Shown one piece after another: positions 24,635 through 33,158 of a DNA stretch of 64,000 bases (position 1 is its first letter; each line of letters begins with the position of its first letter). Under the pieces are notes generated by a model, which was not told the origin of the DNA, did no database searches, and was given only the letters and a program-made list of their open reading frames with translations. Source of the DNA: Treponema sp. UBA6852 (GTDB lineage: Bacteria; Spirochaetota; Spirochaetia; Treponematales; Treponemataceae); assembly GCA_002449305.1 (NCBI GenBank), contig DKDI01000048.1:1-64000 (forward strand). Direction: 5' to 3'. Position numbers and translations under genes: made by a program.

Positions 24635-26055
24635 TAGACTGCCCCCTGCATAGCCTGAACAGGATTAACTTTTAAAGCGGTTCTAACAGGATAAATCCAG
24701 CCCAAAAGCCCAAGTAAAACAGAAAGAATCATCGACTTACACATAATTGAAAATGATGTAGAAACAACAAGATGGTCAGTTCCAAAAAGTTGAATCAGAA
24801 AAACATTTTTAAATTCAATATTCATGGAAGACAATGCGGCTGTGCATACAGTTCCCAAAATGCAGCCCAAAATTCCAGCCGTTATTGTAAGCATAAAAGT
24901 TTCGGTCATGCACTGAAGCGAAACAAAAGCTCTTGAAGCTCCCTGCGCTCTTAAAGTTCCAATTTCCTGCGTTCGGTTCAGGACATTTACAACAAGCGTA
25001 TTGTTTATGATTATAAATCCTGCCACAAGAATAACAATTACGCCCGCATTAAAAATTACCCGCATCCAGTAAAGATACAAAGCCGTGCTTCCGGCGGCAG
25101 TTCTCCAAGCAACAGCACGCACTGGCCAGGAATTCTTCTTAAAAATTCTATTTAAATTTCTTATTGCCTTTTTTGGATTTTCACCTTGAGCAAGCGAGCA
25201 AACCATATAGTTCCATGAAGAACTGTCAATCGTTTTTTGCTCTTCCAAGGCAGGCTGAATTTTTTCAAACGGATTTTCAACAACAACTGCGCCTACATCT
25301 TCCGCATCATCAAAAAGAGATTCTATATCCAAATCGCTTTCAAGCAAATCTGTTTTTTCTTCTCCGATAAATGAAGTGTCCGCGACAGATTCAGACATAT
25401 CCATAAGCGAACGGACTGTAAAAGCATCGGCAAGAACAATTCTGTCCAGCGTGGAATTCTCAACAGGATATTCATAAATGCAGGAAAGTTTTGCAGCACG
25501 GATTCTAAAAGTAGGACCGTCAACAACAAGAAATTGGACTGTGTCTCCAATAGAAATATTCATTTCCTGCGCATATTTTTTTGAAAGCATCACGCCTCTT
25601 TCAGAATCTGGAAATGGAGAGCCTTCAAGAATTTTTATAGAAGACATGCATTCAAAATACTTTGCGGCAGGAACTCCAAAAATCCAGACGGGCGTTCTTT
25701 CCCCGTTAAATTCCAAAGCGGCTGTTCCTGTTACTTGCGGAACACTTTTTTCTATTTCGGGAATTGAATTCAGGCAATCGGAAATTTCATTGAAAGGAAC
25801 AAGCGCATTTATTTTTGTAAGAGTTCCCGTTACTGGAGTTTCATCCCCAAAAAGGCTCATCGGAATATCGCTTTTAGGAAAAATCGCAAGATCGCCTGTA
25901 AAGCTTTTGGAAAAAACTTTTTCAATTCCGTTTTCAGTGCTATCAAAAACTGAATTTATAACAGCCATAAGCATAATGGCAAACGCAATAAAAAGAACAA
26001 TAACAAACGAGCTTTTTCTTGATACAATATTCTTAAAAGCCAAATAAAAAAGCAT
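24634..26055 (-). CDS. ABC transporter permease, FtsX/LolC-like
   Basis: A 473-residue permease of the same architecture as its downstream partner. It has an N-terminal helix (IVLFIAFAIMLMAVINSVF), a periplasmic domain with an acidic insert near residues 220-265, and three C-terminal helices with the coupling sequence TQEIGTLRAQGASR. The pair would form a heterodimeric LolCE/MacB-like channel. It is the first gene of a five-gene minus-strand unit (two permeases, LolA-like protein, barrel protein) behind a strong promoter. The expected LolD-like ATPase is missing from the locus and must come from elsewhere. Confidence 0.9.
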   Translation of the reverse strand: MLFYLAFKNIVSRKSSFVIVLFIAFAIMLMAVINSVFDSTENGIEKVFSKSFTGDLAIFPKSDIPMSLFGDETPVTGTLTKINALVPFNEISDCLNSIPEIEKSVPQVTGTAALEFNGERTPVWIFGVPAAKYFECMSSIKILEGSPFPDSERGVMLSKKYAQEMNISIGDTVQFLVVDGPTFRIRAAKLSCIYEYPVENSTLDRIVLADAFTVRSLMDMSESVADTSFIGEEKTDLLESDLDIESLFDDAEDVGAVVVENPFEKIQPALEEQKTIDSSSWNYMVCSLAQGENPKKAIRNLNRIFKKNSWPVRAVAWRTAAGSTALYLYWMRVIFNAGVIVILVAGFIIINNTLVVNVLNRTQEIGTLRAQGASRAFVSLQCMTETFMLTITAGILGCILGTVCTAALSSMNIEFKNVFLIQLFGTDHLVVSTSFSIMCKSMILSVLLGLLGWIYPVRTALKVNPVQAMQGAV

Positions 26056-26067
26056 TTTCAGTCCCAG

Positions 26068-26105
26068 AAAAAAAATTACAGCCGCCCCAAAATAAGAGCG
26101 ACTGT
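26068..26105 (-). terminator. leuA terminator overlapping the permease start site
   Basis: ACAGTCGC and GCGGCTGT on the minus strand (26098-26105 with 26078-26085, one G-U) form an 8-bp stem followed by eight T (26068-26075). It ends leuA transcripts. The start predicted from the adjacent promoter falls inside its 5' arm. Confidence 0.75.
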
Positions 26106-26134
26106 ATTATAACAGATTTTTCTATGCAATTCAA
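26106..26134 (-). promoter_or_regulatory. promoter of the permease/LolA/barrel operon
   Basis: TTGAAT (26129-26134) and TATAAT (26106-26111) on the minus strand, spacer 17 bp. The predicted start is near 26099. Confidence 0.8.
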
Positions 26135-26163
26135 TGAAGAAAAGTTTTTGAGTTCTCTAAAAT

Positions 26164-27846
26164 CTATTTTATCTGATTCAAGGCGCTTACAACAGCATCA
26201 ACACCGGCGCGTCCAACGTTAGTTGATTTTCCAGCTCCCCAGTACTGGTTGCCATCTTCGCACGTAATCTGGACATAGGCGACTGCAGAAGTATCATTTC
26301 CTGTTCCAATGCTATGCTCATGGAATGCCGTTATGCTGAATTTAGGAGCCGGAATTTCAGAAAGCGCGCCCGCAAATGCATCAAGAGGTCCGTTTCCAGT
26401 TTTTCCGATTGAATAGCGTTTTCCTTTCCATTCAACAACAGCGCGGCAAGAAGTAGATTCTGAATTTTCTTTGCCTTCAAGATGAGTTTCAGCCAAATCA
26501 ACAATCGAAAGATTTCCTTTCGCTTCAAGCCAATGTTTAACAAAAAGATTGTAGATTTCAGATTTGTCAAGTTCACGCTGGGATTCATCGGCAGCTTTCT
26601 TTATCAGCTCGCCAAGAGCAGGGTGCATTGCCTTTGGAAGACAAATTCCGTACTCCTGCTCAAGAATGTAAGCCGCACCTCCTTTTCCAGACTGGCTGTT
26701 GATTCTGATAATTCCCTCATACTGCCTTCCAATATCGTGCGGATCAATGAGAATGTAAGGAACATCCCAAATTGCGTTTTTAGGCATTTTTGTACGTGCT
26801 GCCATACCTTTTCTGATTGCGTCCTGATGGCTTCCGCTGAACGCAGTAAACACAAGCTCGCCAACATAAGGACTGCGCGGATTTATTTCCATTTCTGTAA
26901 ACTTTGTATAAAGCTCGCCGACACTCTGAATGTCATGAAAGTCAAGCTGAGGATCTATTCCTTGGCTGTACATATTCAATGCAACATTCACGATGTCAAG
27001 GTTTCCAGTCCGCTCTCCGTTTCCAAAAAGGCAGCCTTCAACTCTGTCTGCTCCGGCAAGCAAAGCAAGCTCACATGAAGCAACACCAGTTCCCCGGTCG
27101 TTGTGGCAATGCGTGCTTATAATTATATTTTCTCGGTCTGAAATATGCTCTGAAAAATATTCAATCGCATCCGCATAAACGTTTGGTGTGTAACATTCAA
27201 CAGTTGTCGGAAGATTCATAATTATCTTGTTATCCGCAGAACAGCCCCACTCATTTTTTACAGCCTCGCAAACTTCAACTGCATAGTCAATTTCAGTATG
27301 CGAAAAACTTTCTGGAGAATATTCAAGACGGATTCTTTTTCTGTCCTCATCGGAAAGGCAGGACTTTATGCACTTTACGCCGTCAACCGCAATCTGCTTG
27401 ATTTCTTCCTTGGATTTATTGAAAGTATATTTTCTCTGCGCCGGTGAAGTTGAATTATAAATATGAAAAATCGCCTGTTTGCAACCTTTAAGAGATTCCA
27501 TAGTTTTCTTTACAAGAGCCTCTCGCGCCTGGCACAAAACCTGAATCGTAACATCATCAGGGATGTGGTTTTCTTCAATAAGACGGCGAATAAATTCATA
27601 TTCAGTGTCGCTTGAAGCAGGAAATCCAACTTCAATTTCCTTGAATCCAAGCTTTACAAGCAAGTCAAAAAATGCAAGCTTTGTATCAATTCCCATTGGA
27701 TTTACAAGAGCCTGATTTCCATCTCTTAAATCAACAGAACACCAGACAGGAGCCTTGGTTATTTTGCTTGAAGGCCATTTTCTGTTCGGAAGGTCAATGT
27801 CGCCAACGCGCGCATACTTTCCGTTTGGATTCATACTTGCATTCAT
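26164..27846 (-). CDS. leuA: 2-isopropylmalate synthase (560-residue type)
   Basis: A 560-residue enzyme catalysing the first step of leucine synthesis, condensing acetyl-CoA with 2-ketoisovalerate. The TIM-barrel HMGL-like domain starts with VWCSVDLRDGNQAL, holds EVGFPASSDTEYEF, and has the metal-binding STHCHNDRGTGVA. The C-terminal part (about 430-560) is the LeuA allosteric dimer domain that senses leucine. The length and the N-terminal 'NPNGKYARVGDIDLPNRKWP' match the fungal-like (LeuA type 2) subgroup rather than the 510-residue E. coli type. AAGGGGT precedes the ATG. Upstream is a leucine-rich leader peptide plus terminator, so expression is probably set by attenuation. The other leu genes are not in the window. 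Confidence 0.96.
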   Translation of the reverse strand: MNASMNPNGKYARVGDIDLPNRKWPSSKITKAPVWCSVDLRDGNQALVNPMGIDTKLAFFDLLVKLGFKEIEVGFPASSDTEYEFIRRLIEENHIPDDVTIQVLCQAREALVKKTMESLKGCKQAIFHIYNSTSPAQRKYTFNKSKEEIKQIAVDGVKCIKSCLSDEDRKRIRLEYSPESFSHTEIDYAVEVCEAVKNEWGCSADNKIIMNLPTTVECYTPNVYADAIEYFSEHISDRENIIISTHCHNDRGTGVASCELALLAGADRVEGCLFGNGERTGNLDIVNVALNMYSQGIDPQLDFHDIQSVGELYTKFTEMEINPRSPYVGELVFTAFSGSHQDAIRKGMAARTKMPKNAIWDVPYILIDPHDIGRQYEGIIRINSQSGKGGAAYILEQEYGICLPKAMHPALGELIKKAADESQRELDKSEIYNLFVKHWLEAKGNLSIVDLAETHLEGKENSESTSCRAVVEWKGKRYSIGKTGNGPLDAFAGALSEIPAPKFSITAFHEHSIGTGNDTSAVAYVQITCEDGNQYWGAGKSTNVGRAGVDAVVSALNQIK

Positions 27847-27882
27847 AAATACCCCTTGTTTTATAAAAAAACGTTTTAATAT

Positions 27883-27913
27883 AAAAAAAGACCTGCCGCC
27901 AAACGACAGGTCT
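27883..27913 (-). terminator. leucine attenuator (terminator upstream of leuA)
   Basis: On the minus strand AGACCTG (27907-27913) pairs with CAGGTCT (27889-27895), followed by a T run (27883-27888). It lies between the leader peptide stop and leuA. Confidence 0.85.
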
Positions 27914-27937
27914 GTAATTTACAATATAAGCAACTTA

Positions 27938-28003
27938 CTAGCAACCGTCAGCTCGGCAAACAAAAGAGAAATCTAGTGCTAGTAGAAGAAGTGCTTTTTT
28001 CAT
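27938..28003 (-). CDS. leuL: leucine-rich leader peptide of leuA attenuation
   Basis: A 21-codon open frame. It begins MKKALLLLAL (CTT CTT CTA CTA in a row and a fifth Leu two codons later) and ends in CRADGC and TAG. The run of leucine codons, its place between a promoter and a terminator, and the leuA gene behind it are the hallmark of ribosome-mediated attenuation. The leucine-codon segment (TACTAGCA in the RNA) can pair with TGCTAGTA overlapping the stop codon, which supplies a 1:2 type stem; stalling at the leucine codons would free region 2. The antiterminator pairing partner was not resolved by eye. Confidence 0.85.
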   Translation of the reverse strand: MKKALLLLALDFSFVCRADGC

Positions 28004-28013
28004 ATAAATAGAC

Positions 28014-28041
28014 TTTACAGCAAAGCGCATAACGATGTCAA
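28014..28041 (-). promoter_or_regulatory. promoter of the leuL-leuA transcript
   Basis: A perfect TTGACA (28036-28041) on the minus strand, 16 bp from TGTAAA (28014-28019). The -10 is weak. The start would lie about four bases before the leader-peptide ATG. Confidence 0.55.
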
Positions 28042-28080
28042 GAGAATGAAAAAATTTACAAATATTGACTAAAACAAAAC

Positions 28081-30309
28081 TCAATGCATAAGCACAAAAA
28101 GCTTATTCAGCGAGTTTATAAAATCCTCAGTTGATGCCTTAAGTTTCTTAAGAAACTCATCATCACACAAAGTTCCAAGCACAGCATTTTTTTCCTCTTC
28201 ATTTCTAAATGTTATAGAACGGAAATAATCTGTAAAATCTTTTTCACGTATAGAAATTGAAGACTCAAGCATATTCATTGCAACAAAAGCAACATCCTGC
28301 AAAATATCTTCAAAGTCATCCGAATTAAATTCTGTGATTTTCTTGGAATAAAGAAATTCTATTATGTAAACTGAATAGCGTGCCTTATAGTCTGTATAGT
28401 TTTTTTGGCACTCATCGTAGTAAGCGTGAACTTGCTGCCAATTGTTTATGCAGCGTGATTTTATTTTTGCAAAAAGCTCTTCAACCTTTTCTTCCGGAAT
28501 CAACTGGCCGCCAACGTTGAACCATTTCGTGTAAAGCGGAATTTCTTCAATCGTTTCAAAATCAACCATGCAAAGACTTTCGCGGTTGTTTTTTAAAACG
28601 TATTCCATCAAGCATTCAGCCGCAAAATATTTTAAAACACGGCGGTATTCCTTGTAGCCTTGCGCAGGCTTGTAAATAATCGCTCCAAATTTTTTCTGGC
28701 AGCGGTCATCAGTAAGAAGAAATTTGGAGTCTGGATTCTGGTGAAGATAATCTTTGGCAATCTGAAGAAGAGATGCCGAATCTTTTGCAGACTTTGCCAA
28801 CTCCCGGAATTTTTCAAGAAGCTCAGGATTGGAATTTTCCTTTGTCATCTTCCGGCAGTCATCAGACGGAAGCTTTAAATATCTTGAAGTAAGCTCAACA
28901 AGCCTGTTAACAGAAAAAATAATTTCCTGCACAGTATCCGGGGCAAGCGGATTCGTTTCAATATGCTGAACTTTTATAAATCTTTTGTCACGCGCCTGAA
29001 ACTTATATTTATTGCGGACAATTGCAAACATATTATACAAAAACCAGTAAGCAGGAATAATGTGAACAGTACAGTCTTCGTAGCTTGGAGCAACCAAAGA
29101 AAATGGATAAGTTATATTCAGTTCATTTACATAGCTTCCTTTTGAAGCAAGAACAAATGAAGCGAATTTTGAATCAAACTTAAAATCCGAGCAAAGTCCA
29201 GGCCAGAATCCGCGGCCAGCAATCATTTCGCAGTCAGGGCTTCTTGAATTGTGGTTAGAGCCAATTGTCGCAGCCGAAGCTATATTGCTCTGCCCCATTA
29301 CAGTTGAAGCAATCAAGAACGAAGAATTGTGATGCTGCTCATGGAAAGGAAAAATCAAGTTATTTAAAAGCTCGCAGCATGAAACAGTGGAATTGTCTCC
29401 AAGCACAGAATTTAAAAGACGCGCGCCATATTTCAGGTGGCAGTTTCTTCCAATGACAAAACGGACTGCTATAGCCTGATAAAAAACATGGCTTCCAAAG
29501 CCCATTATTCCATTGACCATCTCCACGCCTTCTCCAATCTGGCTAGGCTCGTCCTCCGAAGAAAGAATGGTAATATTTTTAAGTTTAAGAGCGCCTTTTA
29601 TGTAAGCGCATGAACAGACTTTTACATCTTTTAAAAGCGTTGAATTTTTAATGACAACATCATCTTCTACAATTCCATAAGTTCCAAGCTCTTTTGATTT
29701 TTCAAATTCAGTGAGCTCAACAAAACGCTGCATAAGTTCTTTGTCTTCACGGAATCTTGACCATAAAAAAGCGTCAGCCGGAATCATATCAGAAAAAGGA
29801 AGAACTGCACGTCGGTTATTTTCGTTGCCAACACCAATCCATATCCTATTTAACTCAGGTTCACCTTCCTTTAAAAGCCCTTCTCCAAACTTTGAATGCT
29901 CCGTGCAGGACATTTCCATTATATTGAAGAGAATTACACGTGATCCGATTTTGTAATTTTCAAGATACCTTACATTTTGAACAGCGCAGTTATCACCAAT
30001 GCAAACATTCTTTAAATTTGAACTGTAAATTCCTGTCCGCAACTTTAAATCATGGAACGAAATTTCAGAATCGAAAAGTTCTCCAATAATAACAGTTCCA
30101 GAAAAATCGCTTTGCCGAATTTGAGATGGATTAAATTTTCCATATTCAGAACTTACAAAAAAATTTTTCCATTCAGGATCGGATGAAGAGTTTCCATTTT
30201 TTTCCAGAATTGCAATTTCTTCAGATGTAGGATTTCGCTTTCCTTTTATAAAATCAGGATTTATTTTTTTTAAATTATCTATTTTAGAAGCCGGAGTTAT
30301 TTTTAGCAT
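28081..30309 (-). CDS. DUF4954 family protein, left-handed beta-helix type
   Basis: A 742-residue cytoplasmic protein of the DUF4954 family found in Bacteroidetes and spirochaetes. The first 450 residues contain hexapeptide-like turns (IGDNCAVQNVRYLENYKIGS, VVIKNSTLLKDVKVCSCAYI, TVMGQSNIASAATIGSNHN), as in left-handed parallel beta-helix nucleotidyl- or acyl-transferases. The C-terminal third is helical. Substrate unknown; a sugar-nucleotide role is an inference from the helix type. The start at 30309 is chosen because a TATAAT ends seven bases upstream. The frame extends 53 codons further, but that would cross the divergent promoter. Confidence 0.82.
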   Translation of the reverse strand: MLKITPASKIDNLKKINPDFIKGKRNPTSEEIAILEKNGNSSSDPEWKNFFVSSEYGKFNPSQIRQSDFSGTVIIGELFDSEISFHDLKLRTGIYSSNLKNVCIGDNCAVQNVRYLENYKIGSRVILFNIMEMSCTEHSKFGEGLLKEGEPELNRIWIGVGNENNRRAVLPFSDMIPADAFLWSRFREDKELMQRFVELTEFEKSKELGTYGIVEDDVVIKNSTLLKDVKVCSCAYIKGALKLKNITILSSEDEPSQIGEGVEMVNGIMGFGSHVFYQAIAVRFVIGRNCHLKYGARLLNSVLGDNSTVSCCELLNNLIFPFHEQHHNSSFLIASTVMGQSNIASAATIGSNHNSRSPDCEMIAGRGFWPGLCSDFKFDSKFASFVLASKGSYVNELNITYPFSLVAPSYEDCTVHIIPAYWFLYNMFAIVRNKYKFQARDKRFIKVQHIETNPLAPDTVQEIIFSVNRLVELTSRYLKLPSDDCRKMTKENSNPELLEKFRELAKSAKDSASLLQIAKDYLHQNPDSKFLLTDDRCQKKFGAIIYKPAQGYKEYRRVLKYFAAECLMEYVLKNNRESLCMVDFETIEEIPLYTKWFNVGGQLIPEEKVEELFAKIKSRCINNWQQVHAYYDECQKNYTDYKARYSVYIIEFLYSKKITEFNSDDFEDILQDVAFVAMNMLESSISIREKDFTDYFRSITFRNEEEKNAVLGTLCDDEFLKKLKASTEDFINSLNKLFVLMH

Positions 30310-30316
30310 AAATTCT

Positions 30317-30345
30317 ATTATATACGACAAGTTAAGAAAAGCCAA
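30317..30345 (-). promoter_or_regulatory. DUF4954 gene promoter, leaderless type
   Basis: TTGGCT (30340-30345) and TATAAT (30317-30322) on the minus strand, 17-bp spacer, seven bases from the ATG at 30309. Confidence 0.7.
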
Positions 30346-30357
30346 GAAATATTTCAA

Positions 30358-30386
30358 TTGGAAAAAGCAAGCATGAATGTTATAAT
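30358..30386 (+). promoter_or_regulatory. promoter of the M16-like gene, leaderless type
   Basis: TTGGAA (30358-30363) and TATAAT (30381-30386), 17-bp spacer, six bases from the ATG at 30393. It is back to back with the DUF4954 promoter. Confidence 0.7.
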
Positions 30387-30392
30387 AAAACC

Positions 30393-33158
30393 ATGATAAA
30401 AAAGTATTTTTTATGCGCCGCATTTTTTTTCTGCATTGAGTTTGTTTTTTCCCAAGCCGAATCAGCAAAGGGAAACAAGCCGGTACTCAGTATTTCAACA
30501 CTTCAAAACGGACTCACAGTTTTTATAATCCCTGACGAAACAAGCGCGCTTTTAAATGTTGAGCTTGTTGTAAAAGCAGGCTTTTCAAGTCAAACTTCAT
30601 CCACTGCAGGATTTTTTCCATTGTACACAAGGCTTTTTTCAAAATCCGGAAAAGCAAAAGAAATATTAAAAGCGTTTTCAATGCAGTCAGAATGCAACGC
30701 GGATTCTTCTATATTTAAAGCAAAAGTTCCGCCTGAAAATTTAAAGCTTTATTTAGAGCAAATTGCACAATGCGCCTATTTACCAAATTTCAGCGACAAA
30801 GACATTGAATATGAGCTAGCGCAAATGAAAAAAGAAAGCCTTGCATATTCAAAAAGCACAACAGGATTTATAAACAGCGCAATTGACTCGCGTATTTTTT
30901 ACGAAGAGCCATGGAAACACGACTCTGGAATTTACCCGGCAATTTTTTCAGGCTACAATGCAAAACAAGCAAGAGCAATTTTATATAATTTTATCTTGAA
31001 AGAATTTTACACACCATACAACAGCGCGCTTTTTATCACAGGAAATACAACAGAAAAAAAAGTGCTAGAAATTTCTCAAGAAGCATTTAAAGACTGGAAT
31101 TCAAAAAGCACAGATTCAGCCTTTAAAAAACTCAAAACTGAAGATTCGCAGCAAAGCAAAAGTAAAAAATTTGTTCTTGCAGCAAATGAGTTTTCACCAG
31201 AACTTACGCAGATTGTTGTTCAATACACTTCACTTTCTCAAAGCCAGGCAGATATTTTATCATGCGCTTTCAACAATGAAAAATCAAAATACAAAACAAC
31301 AGTTCCACAAATTCCAGAACTAAACATAAGAAGCGCAGATTTTATAACAGCAGCCTCTGCAATAAAAAATGGAAACACAAGATTTATTTTGCAAGCATTA
31401 ATCGAAGAGCCTCCGAAAGAAAAAAACATTGCAGACCAAGCGCAGAGTTTTTTAGCTGGAACAGCAGAATGCGCAAGTCTTACCGAAGATGAAATAGAAC
31501 TTGCTCAAGATGAAATAATAAAAAAATACCAAGAGCTTGCAGGAAATTCCAGCAATTTAATTTCCAAACTTGCAGAATTCTGGGCAATGAATAAATTTGA
31601 ATCACCTGAAACTTTTTATCAGAACTTTAAAAAATCCGTTTTTCAAGTAAAAAATGAAACATCGGAGAATATTTTTAAAACAATTTCAAAAGAAGAGCCT
31701 TATATTTTTTTGCTCGTAAACAACACTGTTTATAAAAAAAACAAAAAATCATTTGACGAAAACGGATACGAACTTGTAACACAAGAAAACGCTTCCTGGT
31801 ATACAAATGAGCTTCTTGCAAAAAAAGCAAAGCAAGAAATGCAAACAGCACTTGAAAAATCCAAAGCAGACAAAAACCCAACGATAGAAATAAGGCCAGC
31901 AGATTTCTTTTATTTTAACAATATAGAAACCATAAAACACCAAGAATTAAAAAACGGAATTCCTGTTTCAGTTAAAGAAAATCCAAACTCAAAAACTGTC
32001 GCGGTTTGCATTTCAATTTCAGGTGGAAAATCGGCATCTCCAGAATCAGAAAAAAATTTAAGAGCTGTTTTAATTTCTGCACTTGCAAAAAACTCTAAAA
32101 TAGAAAAAATAGCAAGTCAAACAAACGAAGAGACTTCTTACATTTCATTTGAAGTATTTAAAGAAGAACTAGAAAATGCACTCAAAAAAATTTCAAACGC
32201 ACTGATTTATGAAACAGTTTCTCCAGTTCAAGCTGATTTGCTTTTTAGAGAAGAAGAATATGAACAGCGTATGAAAAATGCAGATTTGGGCTTTCAAATG
32301 AAATCAAATGCACTCTCATATCTTTACCGCTCAACTCCATTCAGCAAACTTTTTAAAATAGATGAAAAAGAACGCAGCTCATCGTCGTACCAAGCATTGC
32401 TTTTAGAATACACAAAGCTTTTGGACGCTTCATTGTATTCGATAGTAATTTGCGGCGATATTGAATTTGATAACGCCATAAAATATTGCCAAGGCACATT
32501 TGAAATTCTAAAAGAACAGTCCGAGCGAAAAACACAAGAAATTCCAAAGCCTTCATTCAAAAACAAAGAAAGAAAGGTTCAACTCAAGCACATTTACACA
32601 ACAAATCTTCCTGCGAAACTTGCGCCCAAAGAATCTCCAAGACTTGTTCCAACAAAAAACTTTTTTGACCCAGCTCAGATTTATTTTAACTCGCCAGACA
32701 ACACAGATGAAGATGTAGAAATTTTCAACTCGCTGCTTTCAACGCTGTGCACAGAAATTCAGTCTGTTCTTGGAAACGAAATTTTATGCAAGACAGAAGA
32801 AGCTTCAATAAAAATTCCAGTCGGAATAATTCAAGCAGACAAACTAAAAAGGACAGGAATATTTTTTGACGCTTACAAAATTGCAAGAAAAAAGCTCATC
32901 AAAGAACTTTCTGAAGAAGAACTCAAGAAATGGGCTTGCGAAAAAATAAAAATTCAGTGGAAGCAAAAAAATCTTTCCGCAACACAAACCAACAGCGGAA
33001 CAGCAAAAGCCATGGCCATGTTTCAGAAAAAAGAACAGTACTTGACAAATTATCTTTACATTGAAAATTCTACGCCGCAAGACTTTTTAGATGCAATGGA
33101 AAAATATTTTCCAGAAGAGCCATTGATGAAAGTTTATTCCGCGGACTCAAAGAAATAG
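30393..33158 (+). CDS. M16-family (insulinase-like) protein lacking the zinc motif
   Basis: A 921-residue exported protein (signal peptide ending near VFSQAE, residue 20) with the four-domain length of an M16 peptidase. The start of domain 1 is well conserved: LQNGLTVFIIPDE and VELVVKAGFSSQTSSTAGFF. The HxxEH zinc and catalytic motif expected at 76-80 is PLYTR, so the enzyme should be inactive on its own. M16 families are known to include inactive partners (for example the MPP alpha subunit). A second domain repeat starts near residue 510 (KHQELKNGIPVSVKENPNSK). It is probably periplasmic. The 3' end overlaps the convergent cyclo-ligase gene by 25 bp. Confidence 0.8.
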   Translation: MIKKYFLCAAFFFCIEFVFSQAESAKGNKPVLSISTLQNGLTVFIIPDETSALLNVELVVKAGFSSQTSSTAGFFPLYTRLFSKSGKAKEILKAFSMQSECNADSSIFKAKVPPENLKLYLEQIAQCAYLPNFSDKDIEYELAQMKKESLAYSKSTTGFINSAIDSRIFYEEPWKHDSGIYPAIFSGYNAKQARAILYNFILKEFYTPYNSALFITGNTTEKKVLEISQEAFKDWNSKSTDSAFKKLKTEDSQQSKSKKFVLAANEFSPELTQIVVQYTSLSQSQADILSCAFNNEKSKYKTTVPQIPELNIRSADFITAASAIKNGNTRFILQALIEEPPKEKNIADQAQSFLAGTAECASLTEDEIELAQDEIIKKYQELAGNSSNLISKLAEFWAMNKFESPETFYQNFKKSVFQVKNETSENIFKTISKEEPYIFLLVNNTVYKKNKKSFDENGYELVTQENASWYTNELLAKKAKQEMQTALEKSKADKNPTIEIRPADFFYFNNIETIKHQELKNGIPVSVKENPNSKTVAVCISISGGKSASPESEKNLRAVLISALAKNSKIEKIASQTNEETSYISFEVFKEELENALKKISNALIYETVSPVQADLLFREEEYEQRMKNADLGFQMKSNALSYLYRSTPFSKLFKIDEKERSSSSYQALLLEYTKLLDASLYSIVICGDIEFDNAIKYCQGTFEILKEQSERKTQEIPKPSFKNKERKVQLKHIYTTNLPAKLAPKESPRLVPTKNFFDPAQIYFNSPDNTDEDVEIFNSLLSTLCTEIQSVLGNEILCKTEEASIKIPVGIIQADKLKRTGIFFDAYKIARKKLIKELSEEELKKWACEKIKIQWKQKNLSATQTNSGTAKAMAMFQKKEQYLTNYLYIENSTPQDFLDAMEKYFPEEPLMKVYSADSKK

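Noticed and set aside
25478..26047. 189-codon plus-strand frame inside the first permease gene
   Set aside because: It mirrors the coding strand of a clear FtsX-type permease and has no start signal; a long antisense frame is expected from codon bias.
26068..26134. Attenuator for the permease operon
   Set aside because: The predicted transcript start falls inside the 5' arm of the hairpin, so the operon's own RNA cannot form it; it serves leuA instead.
26482..27078. 198-codon plus-strand frame inside leuA
   Set aside because: Antisense to conserved leuA sequence, no family resemblance and no ribosome-binding site.
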